Below are positions 8,871 to 16,505 of a DNA stretch of 61,750 nt, piece after piece. Each line of letters starts with the position of its first letter. Position 1 is the first letter of the stretch. Origin of the DNA: an uncultured bacterium (lineage in GTDB: Bacteria; Verrucomicrobiota; Verrucomicrobiia; CAIQCK01); contig CAIQCK010000070.1 in assembly GCA_903870275.1 (NCBI GenBank), forward strand, positions 1 to 61,750, given 5' to 3'. The translations under genes and the position numbers were made by a program. The notes under the pieces were generated by a model that made no database searches, was not told where the DNA came from, and worked only from the letters and a program-made list of their open reading frames with translations.

Positions 8871-9182
8871 ATGTTCCTAGCCAAAGTAGAAGGCTCGGTT
8901 GTTGCCACGAAGAAGGACCCGAAGATGGTCGGCCGCAAGCTGCTCATCATTCGGCCGATGCTCGTGGATGACAAGGACCACACGAAGCTCAAGTCCGGCG
9001 TGAACACCGTCATTGCGGTGGACAGCGTCGGCGCGGGCGAGGGCGAGATGGTGATGTTTTGTCAGGGCAGTTCCGCCCGGCTCGCCAACGGCCTGAAGGA
9101 CGCGCCGGTGGACGCCGTCATTGTCGGCATCGTGGATGCCGTGGACGTCGAGGGTAAGATCATCTTCAAAACCGGCAAGTGA
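8871..9182 (+). CDS. BMC-P shell vertex protein 1 (EutN/CcmL family)
   Basis: A 103-residue pentamer-forming shell protein that caps the vertices. It has MFLAKVEGSVVATKKDP, LLIIRPMLVDD and AVDSVGAGEGEMVMFCQGSSA, followed by AVIVGIVDAVDV, the full EutN/CcmL pattern. A ggagg ribosome binding site is just upstream. Three BMC-P genes in one locus is the usual PVM arrangement. Confidence 0.96.
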   Translation: MFLAKVEGSVVATKKDPKMVGRKLLIIRPMLVDDKDHTKLKSGVNTVIAVDSVGAGEGEMVMFCQGSSARLANGLKDAPVDAVIVGIVDAVDVEGKIIFKTGK

Positions 9183-9192
9183 GTGAAATTCC

Positions 9193-10653
9193 ATGAGCGC
9201 ACCAGCGATTAACGAACAACTGATCCGCAACCTCGTCGAGGACGTCATTGCCCGGCTCAAGCAGCAGACGCCGGCGCCGACGTCGCACGGCCCGTCCGCG
9301 CGGAAGGCCAGCGCGCCGAATCGCTTCGGCATCTTCGCCGATGCGAACGAAGCCTGCGAAGCCGCCGCGCATGCGCAGAAACAACTCACCAAGGCCGGCG
9401 TCGAGGGCCGCCGCAAGGTGGAAGAGATCGTCAAGACGCTCTGCGAGAAAAACGCGGAAGCGTGGGGACGGATCGAGTTGGAGGAAACGAAGATCGGCCG
9501 GCTCGATCACAAGATCGAGAAGCTGAAGGTGCTGAAGAAAGTCCCCGGCGTGGATTTCCTCCGGCGCGTCGCCATTACCGGCGACAACGGCGCGACGATT
9601 GACGAATGCGCGCCGTTCGGCGTCATCGGGGCGATCACGCCTTCGACGCATTCGATTCCAACGCTCGGTTGCAACGCGATCAACATGGTCTCCGCCGGCA
9701 ACGCGGTGGTGTTCAACACGCATCCGGCCGCCAGCAAATGCGCGGCGATGGCGGTGCGCGTGCTTAACGAGGCGATTCATGGCGCGCTTGGCATTGAGAA
9801 CCTCCTCTGCACGGCCGAACCGCCGACGATGGAGAGCTTCAAGGCGATTTGCACCAATCCAAACATCGCGCTTCTGTGCGTCACCGGCGGCCCGGCCGTC
9901 GTGAAGGCCGCGATGGCCTCCGGCAAGCGCGCGATCTGCGCCGGCCCCGGCAACCCGCCCGTTGTGGTGGACGAGACCGCAGATTTCGACAACGCCGCGC
10001 GCAGTATCATCGCCGGCGGCGCTTATGACAACAACCTGCTTTGCATCGGCGAGAAGGAAATCTTCATCACCGCCAAGGCGTGGGACGGATTCATTGCCGC
10101 GTTCAAGAAAGCGGGCGCATTTGAGTTGAACGCCCGGCAGATCGAAGCGCTGACGAAGGACGCGTTCACCTTTGAAAAAGGCCAGGGCGCGGGTTGTCCG
10201 CATCCGGTCCTGAATAAGAAGCTCGTTGGCAAGGACGTCAGCGTCCTGGCGCAATCGGCGGGCGCGAACGTGCCGGCGGGTTGCGAGTTGCTCTTCGGCG
10301 AGACGGACGCCGACCACGCGTTCGTCGAGGAAGAGCAGATGATGCCGTTTGTGCCGGTCGTGCGGGTGCGCGACGCGGCGGAAGCAATCGAGCGGTCGCT
10401 GCACGCAGAACACGGTTACCGGCACACCGCGATCATCCACTCGCGCAATATCGAGACGATCACCGAGATGGCGCGCGTGATGAACACGACGATCTTCGTC
10501 GCCAACGGCCCCTGCACCGCCGGTCTCGGCGGCGGCGGCGAAGGTTACGCAAGTTATTCCATTGCGACGCCGACGGGCGAGGGCATCACGACGCCGCTCA
10601 CCTACACCCGTTTCCGCCGGCTGTCGCTGGCCGGCTCCTTGAGGATTTACTAA
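9193..10653 (+). CDS. CoA-acylating aldehyde dehydrogenase of the microcompartment
   Basis: Oxidises the aldehyde released by the aldolase (probably L-lactaldehyde) to acyl-CoA with reduction of NAD+. The 486-residue protein starts with an amphipathic encapsulation helix (INEQLIRNLVEDVIARLKQ, residues 6-24) and a Pro/Ala linker. The catalytic cysteine is C284 in NNLLCIGEKE. Family motifs for CoA-acylating members include FGVIGAITPSTHSIPT and CAGPGNPPVVVD. It lies between BMC-P genes and ends 3 bp before the next. No NADH-recycling reductase is encoded in this locus, so cofactor balance must be closed elsewhere. Confidence 0.95.
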   Translation: MSAPAINEQLIRNLVEDVIARLKQQTPAPTSHGPSARKASAPNRFGIFADANEACEAAAHAQKQLTKAGVEGRRKVEEIVKTLCEKNAEAWGRIELEETKIGRLDHKIEKLKVLKKVPGVDFLRRVAITGDNGATIDECAPFGVIGAITPSTHSIPTLGCNAINMVSAGNAVVFNTHPAASKCAAMAVRVLNEAIHGALGIENLLCTAEPPTMESFKAICTNPNIALLCVTGGPAVVKAAMASGKRAICAGPGNPPVVVDETADFDNAARSIIAGGAYDNNLLCIGEKEIFITAKAWDGFIAAFKKAGAFELNARQIEALTKDAFTFEKGQGAGCPHPVLNKKLVGKDVSVLAQSAGANVPAGCELLFGETDADHAFVEEEQMMPFVPVVRVRDAAEAIERSLHAEHGYRHTAIIHSRNIETITEMARVMNTTIFVANGPCTAGLGGGGEGYASYSIATPTGEGITTPLTYTRFRRLSLAGSLRIY

Positions 10654-10656
10654 ACC

Positions 10657-10914
10657 ATGATGCTCTGTCGCGTAGATGGCAACGTCACGGCCACGGTGAA
10701 GCACGCGAGTGCGACCGGCTGGCGGCTTGTGATTTGTCAGCCGATCAGTGCGGACGGCGCGGAGTTGGGCTCGCCGACGGTGGCGATTGACCCGCTGGGC
10801 GCCGGGATGCACTCGCGCGTCATGGTGACGACCGACGGCAGGCACGCGACGGAGCTGTTAAAGTGCCGGAAGACGCCGATTCGCAACAGCATCGTTGGAA
10901 TCCTGGACCCATGA
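10657..10914 (+). CDS. BMC-P shell vertex protein 2 (EutN/CcmL family)
   Basis: An 85-residue EutN/CcmL protein, the shortest of the three (MMLCRVDGNVTATVKHAS, then AIDPLGAGMHSRVMVTTDG and NSIVGILDP). Its stop overlaps the start of the next BMC-P gene (ATGA), which suggests translational coupling and a defined ratio of vertex proteins. Confidence 0.94.
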   Translation: MMLCRVDGNVTATVKHASATGWRLVICQPISADGAELGSPTVAIDPLGAGMHSRVMVTTDGRHATELLKCRKTPIRNSIVGILDP

Positions 10915-11204
10915 AACTCGGCAAGGTTATTGGCAAAGTGACGCTGTCACGGCAGGTGGATTCGTTCACCGGCGGCCGGTGGCTCGTCGTGCAGCCGTTG
11001 AACCGCGAGGCGCTCTCGGGCAAGGGCCGACCGACGGATCCGTCGCTGGTCTGCTACGACAACCTCGGTGCGGGCGTGGGCAGCATCATCGGCTACGTCG
11101 AGGGCCGCGAAGCCGCGCAACCTTTTGAACAAGACACCCCGCTGGACGCCTACAACGCGCTCATCGTGGATACGATCAATTACATGCCGCCAAAGAAATC
11201 ATGA
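10911..11204 (+). CDS. BMC-P shell vertex protein 3 (EutN/CcmL family)
   Basis: A 97-residue EutN/CcmL paralogue (MKLGKVIGKVTLSRQVDSF, WLVVQPLNREAL, YDNLGAGVGSIIGYVEG). It has a longer C-terminal segment than the other two (DTPLDAYNALIVDTINY). The ATG at 10911 is used because it overlaps the previous stop. It overlaps the aldolase start in turn (11201-11204). Confidence 0.95.
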   Translation: MKLGKVIGKVTLSRQVDSFTGGRWLVVQPLNREALSGKGRPTDPSLVCYDNLGAGVGSIIGYVEGREAAQPFEQDTPLDAYNALIVDTINYMPPKKS

Positions 11205-12256
11205 AACAAGTCATCTCACTCAAAGACGTCACAGGACTGAAATCCAGCGGAGCAAAGACGTTCACCGCGCCGGCGGACGCCATCGTCACGCCGTCGGCGA
11301 AGGACTTCCTGCGCAGCATCGGTGTCGCGATCCAGTTCGACGGCACAGCGCCGGCGACGGCGCCCGCCAAACCCGACGGGGATGGTTACTATGGCGGCCC
11401 CGCGTCTCCGACCACGCCGCAGTGGAAGCCGGAGCACGTCAGGCTGTTCAACTCGCCCGAGGCGCAGCGCATCAAGGAGCACATCGTCAGCGTTTCGCAC
11501 CGGCTCTGGAAGCGCGAATACGTGGACGGCAACGGCGGCAATGTCAGCGTCCGTATTGGCCCGAACGAAGTTCTTTGCACGCCGACACTGGTGAGCAAGG
11601 GCATCATGCGCGTCGAGGACATCTGCATGGTGGACATCGAAGGCGCCCAGATTGCCGGCACGGCCAAACGCACCAGCGAGATTTTTCTCCACCTCGAAAT
11701 CATGAAGGCCAACCCGAAGGCGCGCTCGTGCGTCCACGCGCACCCGCCGCACGCGACGGCGTTCGCCATCACGGGCGCGCAGGTGCCGCCGTGCATGATT
11801 CCGGAGATGGAAGTGCTGGTCGGCACCGTCGCCAAGGCGCAATACGAGACGCCGGGCACGAAGGCGTTTGCCGAGACGGTCCTGCCGTATTGCAAGGACC
11901 ACAACTGCATTCTGCTCCAGAACCACGGCGTCATCACCTGGAACGAAGATCTGGAGAAAGCCTACTGGTTCATGGAGATTGTGGACGCGTATTGCCGGAC
12001 GGTCGTCATCGCGTCGCACCTCGGCGCGCCGTTCACGCACATTCCGAACAGCAAGATCGGCGATCTGCTCAAGATCAAGCAGACTCTCGGTTTGCCCGAC
12101 GAGCGCACCGGCCTGAAGGAAGCCGATTATTGCGCCTGCGAGTTCCGGCCCGGCGTGGTTTGTACCAATCCGGACGAATCATCGGCGTCGGCGCCGGATT
12201 TGGACGCGGTCGTGAAAATCGTGACTGAAGAAGTGATGAAGGCGTTGAGCAAATAA
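11201..12256 (+). CDS. Zinc class II aldolase (fuculose/rhamnulose-phosphate aldolase-like) with terminal extensions
   Basis: Expected to split a 6-deoxy-ketose 1-phosphate into dihydroxyacetone phosphate and lactaldehyde, the signature step of PVM microcompartments. The 351-residue protein has a class II aldolase core with zinc ligands H179 and H181 (HAHPPHAT) and H242 (QNHGVI), and a candidate catalytic Glu at E160 (TSEIFLHLE). It is longer than the ~215-residue FucA type. About 75 extra N-terminal residues include FTAPADAIVTPSAKDFLRS, which I have not matched to a family with certainty. The C terminus ends in a Ser/Ala linker and the amphipathic helix LDAVVKIVTEEVMKALSK, a convincing encapsulation tail. 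Confidence 0.93.
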   Translation: MKQVISLKDVTGLKSSGAKTFTAPADAIVTPSAKDFLRSIGVAIQFDGTAPATAPAKPDGDGYYGGPASPTTPQWKPEHVRLFNSPEAQRIKEHIVSVSHRLWKREYVDGNGGNVSVRIGPNEVLCTPTLVSKGIMRVEDICMVDIEGAQIAGTAKRTSEIFLHLEIMKANPKARSCVHAHPPHATAFAITGAQVPPCMIPEMEVLVGTVAKAQYETPGTKAFAETVLPYCKDHNCILLQNHGVITWNEDLEKAYWFMEIVDAYCRTVVIASHLGAPFTHIPNSKIGDLLKIKQTLGLPDERTGLKEADYCACEFRPGVVCTNPDESSASAPDLDAVVKIVTEEVMKALSK

Positions 12257-12353
12257 AAAGGATCGCGGCCCGTGATTCGTGATTTGTGGCTTTAGTGGTG
12301 GCGGTTGTATAGGGCCAGAGTCATAAATTGCGAATCACGGGCCGCGGTAGCCA
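12257..12353. repeat. Intergenic inverted repeat between aldolase and aldolase-like gene
   Basis: The gap begins ggatcgcggcccgtgattcg and ends cgaatcacgggccgcggta, so the two ends form a long interrupted inverted repeat (about 15 pairs) around a 55-base centre. The gattcgtgatt words are the same as in the gaps at 14779 and 15890. It could attenuate or stabilise the operon mRNA, or be a mobile intergenic repeat. Confidence 0.6.
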
Positions 12354-13697
12354 ATGAATAAATCCCTCGACATCAAGCTGGCGGAAATCCGCCGCAACCC
12401 GCAGACGCGGACGTTCATCATCGCCGACGCGAAAGACCCCGACATGGCGCGCGGCGTCCAGGCGCTCGGCCGCCTCAGCCCGACTGACCCGCGCGTGCGG
12501 GCGCTGAAGTCGCCGGAGGCGTTCCGGCCCGACGAGGCGAAGTATCGGACCGTGGAGGATTTCTGCGAGCTGATCCGCGAGGTGACGCGGCAGGGGTTGA
12601 TTGACATCATGCTGATGTCCGCCTCGACCAATGAGCGGCTCACGATCAAGGAGCGACTTTTCGACGACAGCCACATCACGCCCGCGGCGCGCGCCAACGA
12701 CACCACCGACATCTGGGTCGTGCGCGGCGGCCGTTACGTGGGCGAGGCCTCGCGGCCGTTCCGCAGCGCAACGATTGACCACATCCAGTGCGGCAAGGTC
12801 GAGTGCGAGCCGAAGGAGCGCGTCCTCGGCGCGAACCTCGGCCTCTACTCGGTCACTTTCAACAACTGCCTCCGGCGCGACATGGAGACGTCGCGCGAGT
12901 TCAAGGAATTCCGCGAGGAGGCGGAGCGGAAAAGCTTCCGTTACTTCCTCGAAGTGTTCGACCCGAACGTGGACAGTGGCCTCGCGACGGAGAAACTCGG
13001 CGCGTTCGTTAACGACAACATCGTGCGCTCGCTGGCGGGTGTCACCGAGCGCGGCCGGCCGGTGTTCCTGAAGATGGTCTATCACGGCCCGAAGTTCACC
13101 GAGGAACTGGCCGCCTACGATCCGAGCCTGCCGGTGGGCATCCTCGGCGGCGGCGCGGGCACCACCTACGACGCTTTCAAACTCATCGCCGAGGCGCAAA
13201 AATACGGCGCGCGCGTCGCGCTCTTCGGCCGGAAGATTAACAATGCCGAGCATCAGCTTGCGTTCATCGAGATGTTGCGGCGGATCGTGGACGGCCAGGT
13301 GCAGCCGGAGGAAGCCGTGCGCGCCTACCATGGCGTCCTGCAAGGCCTGGGCATCAAGCCCCAGCGCCCGTTGGCGGAGGACCTGCAACTCACCGACACC
13401 TCCATGAGCTACGCCGGCGGGACCAGCGTGACGTTTTCCAGGAAGCCTGTAGCGGCGGTTTCCGACCGCCGTTCTGCGGGCCGGCTCCCCGAGCCAGCGG
13501 CATCATCGGGAAACGGCGGTCAGAGACCGCCGCCGCAACCGGCTGCAACGAAGTCCGTCTCCTACTCGCCGCCGGCCGCGATCACCTCATGGCCGACGTT
13601 ACCCGACGGCTCGCCGGACCTCACCCGCATGAGCAACGCCGAGCGCGTGGCCTACTTCAAAGCGCGGCTGAACCACAAGCTCGGCATGAAGTCGTAG
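12354..13697 (+). CDS. Class I aldolase-like (DeoC/FbaB/LacD superfamily) protein with linker and possible encapsulation tail
   Basis: A 447-residue protein of unproven function inside the microcompartment operon. Residues ~1-345 look like a TIM barrel of the class I aldolase superfamily. VFLKMVYHGPKFTEEL contains a candidate Schiff-base lysine (K240), followed by PVGILGGGAGTTYDAF, a phosphate-binding-type loop, and ARVALFGRKINNAEHQ. Residues ~365-415 are a Pro/Ala/Ser-rich linker, largely encoded by a palindromic DNA repeat (13448-13540). The end, MSNAERVAYFKARLNHKLG, is a short amphipathic helix of the encapsulation-peptide kind. It could be a second lumen enzyme acting on the same aldehyde or sugar phosphate. 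Family assignment is by motif, not search. Confidence 0.7.
   Translation: MNKSLDIKLAEIRRNPQTRTFIIADAKDPDMARGVQALGRLSPTDPRVRALKSPEAFRPDEAKYRTVEDFCELIREVTRQGLIDIMLMSASTNERLTIKERLFDDSHITPAARANDTTDIWVVRGGRYVGEASRPFRSATIDHIQCGKVECEPKERVLGANLGLYSVTFNNCLRRDMETSREFKEFREEAERKSFRYFLEVFDPNVDSGLATEKLGAFVNDNIVRSLAGVTERGRPVFLKMVYHGPKFTEELAAYDPSLPVGILGGGAGTTYDAFKLIAEAQKYGARVALFGRKINNAEHQLAFIEMLRRIVDGQVQPEEAVRAYHGVLQGLGIKPQRPLAEDLQLTDTSMSYAGGTSVTFSRKPVAAVSDRRSAGRLPEPAASSGNGGQRPPPQPAATKSVSYSPPAAITSWPTLPDGSPDLTRMSNAERVAYFKARLNHKLGMKS
13448..13540. repeat. Palindromic repeat inserted in frame inside the aldolase-like gene
   Basis: Two hairpins sit head to head: ggcggt-ttccg-accgcc (13454-13470) and cggcggt-cagag-accgccg (13514-13532), flanked by tagcggcggt and its inverse near 13540. 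The whole block is itself an imperfect palindrome. It is in frame, has no stop, and encodes part of the Arg/Pro/Ala-rich linker. The pattern resembles intergenic REP-type elements that occur in G+C-rich verrucomicrobial genomes. Confidence 0.65.
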
Positions 13698-13725
13698 GGA
13701 CGGCGCACTACGCCGTCCGTTTTAT
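13698..13725 (+). terminator. Terminator-like hairpin after the microcompartment genes
   Basis: A perfect 8-bp stem ggacggcg/cgccgtcc (13698-13705 and 13711-13718) with a 5-nt loop is followed by gttttata. It starts at the stop codon of the aldolase-like gene and may end or attenuate the microcompartment transcript before the metallo-hydrolase gene. Confidence 0.55.
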
Positions 13726-13842
13726 AACGAGAACCTCGGACGCCGCAGCTCTCGGCACCCCTGCCTTTCCACCAGCGGACAACTGCAACCTTGCTGCCGG
13801 GCCGCGGAGGCGGTAAAGGATAGAGTTACAACAACAACGATT

Positions 13843-14778
13843 ATGGACATCACGAATCCGCCCATCGCCATTGGCAACCACCTGCTGATGCTCGGCACCA
13901 GCGATTACCCAATCTACCTCATCAAAGACGACGGTGAAGCCGCGGTGTTCGAAGGCGGCGTCAGCGCTTGCGGGCCGGTGCTGGAGAGACAGATCACGGC
14001 ATTGGGCGTTGCCTGCGGGTCGGTGAAGCAGATCGTCGTCACGCACGGCCATCCCGATCACGTCATGGCGGTGCCGGCATTTCGGAAAATGTTTCCCGGC
14101 GCGCCAGTGCTCGCCTCGCAGATCGCCGCGGCGACCATGGGCAACGAGAAGGCCATCGGCTTCTTCACGAAAATTGACGGCGCCCTGACCGCGTGGCTGG
14201 TCGGCAAAGGCGCGATCACCGAAAGCGAGAAGGCGCCGGCGTTCACGGAACTGAAAATCCTTGTGGACCGCGTGCTCAAGGAGGGCGACACGATCCGGGT
14301 CGGCGGGCTGACCTTCAATGTCATCGCCACGCCGGGCCACAGCGATTGTAGTCTCAGTTTTTTCGAGCCGGCGCAGAAGATCGCCATCGTGGCGGACGTG
14401 ACCGGCTTCTATATGCCGGCCACGAAGACGTGGTGGCCGATGTATTTCACCGACTATACCGCCTGCCTCGCCTCCACCCGCCGCCTCGCCGCGCTCGGCG
14501 CGGAGGTCGTCTGCCTCGCGCACAACGCCGTCATCACCGGCGCGGATGATGTGAAGAAGTATTTCGAGGGCGCCATCGCTTCCATCGAGGCTTATCACAA
14601 ACGGATCGTGGACGCAGTCAAGGCCGGCAAGGACGGTCGCGCGCTCGCCGGCGAACTCGGCGCGGAAATCCACGCGCAGACCGGCTCGCTGCCGCTGGAC
14701 TTCTTCCAAAAGAACTGCAGCCTGTTGATCAAGAACTCGCTGAAGCACGAAGGTATCCATGTGGAGAAACCCGCGTGA
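13843..14778 (+). CDS. Metallo-beta-lactamase-fold hydrolase
   Basis: A 311-residue metal-dependent hydrolase. The metal-binding motif HGHPDH is at about residues 68-73 and a further ligand lies in TPGHSDCSLSF. The C-terminal 130 residues are mostly helical and lack another catalytic motif. Candidate activities are glyoxalase II-like thioester hydrolysis or a lactonase reaction; the sequence alone does not decide. It lies 145 bp behind the aldolase-like gene, so it may be a separate unit. A thioesterase role would fit the FabH and 4HBT genes that follow. Confidence 0.85.
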   Translation: MDITNPPIAIGNHLLMLGTSDYPIYLIKDDGEAAVFEGGVSACGPVLERQITALGVACGSVKQIVVTHGHPDHVMAVPAFRKMFPGAPVLASQIAAATMGNEKAIGFFTKIDGALTAWLVGKGAITESEKAPAFTELKILVDRVLKEGDTIRVGGLTFNVIATPGHSDCSLSFFEPAQKIAIVADVTGFYMPATKTWWPMYFTDYTACLASTRRLAALGAEVVCLAHNAVITGADDVKKYFEGAIASIEAYHKRIVDAVKAGKDGRALAGELGAEIHAQTGSLPLDFFQKNCSLLIKNSLKHEGIHVEKPA

Positions 14779-14890
14779 TGCGTAACTCGTAACTCGCGAT
14801 TCGTGACACGCGGTTCCCGCGATACGCAGTACGCAATACGAACCACGAATCCCGAATTACCAATCACCAATTACCAATTACGAATCACCC
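14779..14890. repeat. Intergenic run of degenerate ~10-bp words
   Basis: The gap is almost entirely made of variants of two words, attaccaatcacc/attaccaatt and cgtaactcgtaactcgcgattcgtga, in direct tandem. The same words recur at 15890-16034, and partly at 7292-7366, 8806-8870 and 12257-12353. No gene or clear hairpin is present. Confidence 0.6.
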
Positions 14891-15889
14891 ATGACACGAT
14901 CCCGCATCCTCGGCACCGGCCATTACCTGCCGCCCAAGATCGTCACGAACGCCGACCTTGAGAAGATGATGGACACGACCGACAAGTTCATTGTCGAGCG
15001 GACCGGCGTGCGCTGCCGCCGTCACGCGGAGGCGAACGTAAGCGCTTCGGACCTTGCAGTGCCCGCGTGCCAGGCTGCCGTTGCCGACGCGGGTCTGAAG
15101 ATGAGCGACATTGATCTGCTCATCATGAACACCATCACGCCCGACCACGCCGATCCCGGCTGCGCGTTTTTCCTTCAGGCGAAACTGGGTCTGCCGGGTA
15201 TCGCCACCTACGAGATTCGCCAGCAATGCACCGGCTTGATCTACGGCATGGCGTTGGCCGACGCGTTCATTCGCATGGGCCAGTTCCGCCGCGCGCTCGT
15301 TGTCTGCTCGGAAGTGCTGTCCAAGCGGATTGACTGTTCCAATGACGGCCGCAACATCGCCATCCTGTTGGGCGACGGCGCGGGCGCGGTCGTGATGGGG
15401 CCAAACGACGGCGAGCGCGGATTGCTCTGGACGGGCCTGCATGCCGACGGTCGCGGGGCAAAGGCGCTTTACACCGCCGCGCCCGGCAGCGCCTTGGGTC
15501 GCACCGAGCACATCACGAAGGACGACATTGACGCCGGTCGTGTCCATTTCCGCATGGACGGCAAGGCCGTCTTCGAGAACGGCGTGTCGGGCATGACCGG
15601 CGCGGCGTTTGAGGCGCTCAAGGCCAACAGCCTCACGGTTGCCGACGTGGACCTGCTCATCCCGCATCAAGCCAATCTGCGGATGCTGGAGGTGGTCGTC
15701 CAAAAAATCGGCGCGCCGATGGAGAAGGTTTTCGTCAACGTCGAGCAATACGGCAACATGGCCTCCGCCTGCCTGCCCGTCGCGCTCGATCAGGCGCGCA
15801 AACAAGGCCGGATCGGCCAGGGCCAGCTTGTGCTGATGGTCGCGTTCGGCTCCGGCTTTGTCTGGGCCTCGGCGCTGGTGAGGCTGTAG
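14891..15889 (+). CDS. fabH: Beta-ketoacyl-ACP synthase III (KAS III)
   Basis: Condenses an acyl-CoA primer with malonyl-ACP at the start of fatty-acid or polyketide-like chain synthesis. The 332-residue product carries the complete Cys-His-Asn triad: C113 in QQCTGL, H259 in IPHQAN and N289 in YGNMAS. FabH-type start RILGTGHYLPPKIVTN and end ALVRL are present. It is a stand-alone copy followed by a 4HBT thioesterase, rather than a fab operon. It could serve general lipid synthesis or scavenge acyl-CoA from the microcompartment pathway; the second idea is speculation. Confidence 0.92.
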   Translation: MTRSRILGTGHYLPPKIVTNADLEKMMDTTDKFIVERTGVRCRRHAEANVSASDLAVPACQAAVADAGLKMSDIDLLIMNTITPDHADPGCAFFLQAKLGLPGIATYEIRQQCTGLIYGMALADAFIRMGQFRRALVVCSEVLSKRIDCSNDGRNIAILLGDGAGAVVMGPNDGERGLLWTGLHADGRGAKALYTAAPGSALGRTEHITKDDIDAGRVHFRMDGKAVFENGVSGMTGAAFEALKANSLTVADVDLLIPHQANLRMLEVVVQKIGAPMEKVFVNVEQYGNMASACLPVALDQARKQGRIGQGQLVLMVAFGSGFVWASALVRL

Positions 15890-16034
15890 GAGAGAACCGG
15901 GATTCGTGACTGGTGATTGGTAATTGGTGGTTGGTAGTCGGTAGCGTGCGAATCACGAATCGCGAATTGCGGATTACGATTTACAAGTTTCACATTACCA
16001 ATTACGAGTCACCCGTTACCAATTACCAAGAACA
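15890..16034. repeat. Second intergenic run of the same degenerate words
   Basis: Variants of tggtgattggtaattggtgg occupy the left half, and their reverse complements with cgaatcacgaatcgcgaatt occupy the right half, so the block is broadly inverted around about 15950. It is related to the run at 14779-14890. No promoter or coding sequence is evident. Confidence 0.6.
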
Positions 16035-16448
16035 ATGAGCAGTATCGAAAACATCACCACGCTCCGCGTCCGCTACAGCGAGACGGACCAGATGGGCGGG
16101 TTTTACAACTCGCGCGCGCTGGAATGGTTTGAGTGCGGGCGCACCGAGATGACGCGCAAGTTCGGCGTGCCTTACTCCGAGATGGAGACGCGCGGCCTGT
16201 TCCTGCCCATTGTCGAGGCCCATGTGAAGTTTCTCGGTCGCGCGCGTTACGACGACGAACTGCGGATGACGACGAAAGTGGCGATGTTCGGCCGGGCGCG
16301 GGTGCGGTTCGATCACGAGATCGTCCACGCGAAGAACGGCGCGCCCGTAGCGCGCGGCTACACCGTCCACGCGTTTCTTGACGCCACCGGCAAGCCGATT
16401 CGCCCGCCCGCGTGGTTCACGTCGCTGCTGGGGCAGGAAACGCCGTAG
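16035..16448 (+). CDS. Acyl-CoA thioesterase, 4HBT (YbgC-like) hot-dog fold
   Basis: A 137-residue hot-dog thioesterase that hydrolyses acyl-CoA or acyl-ACP. The active-site region RVRYSETDQMGGFYNSRALE matches the 4HBT pattern, with Asp in ETDQMG. The usual His-Ala-Asn step (YHANY) is replaced by YNSRA, as in some YbgC-type relatives. It lies close behind fabH and likely shares its transcript. Confidence 0.88.
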   Translation: MSSIENITTLRVRYSETDQMGGFYNSRALEWFECGRTEMTRKFGVPYSEMETRGLFLPIVEAHVKFLGRARYDDELRMTTKVAMFGRARVRFDHEIVHAKNGAPVARGYTVHAFLDATGKPIRPPAWFTSLLGQETP

Positions 16449-16505
16449 CAACGGACTCCTTCCTCATCTGTGCGGGGCCACAGCGGCCTTGAAATGGAGA
16501 GAGAT

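Noticed and set aside
9166..10845. A 559-codon antisense frame over the aldehyde dehydrogenase
   Set aside because: Arg/His/Ala-rich shadow produced by high G+C; the sense strand encodes a complete enzyme with its catalytic Cys.
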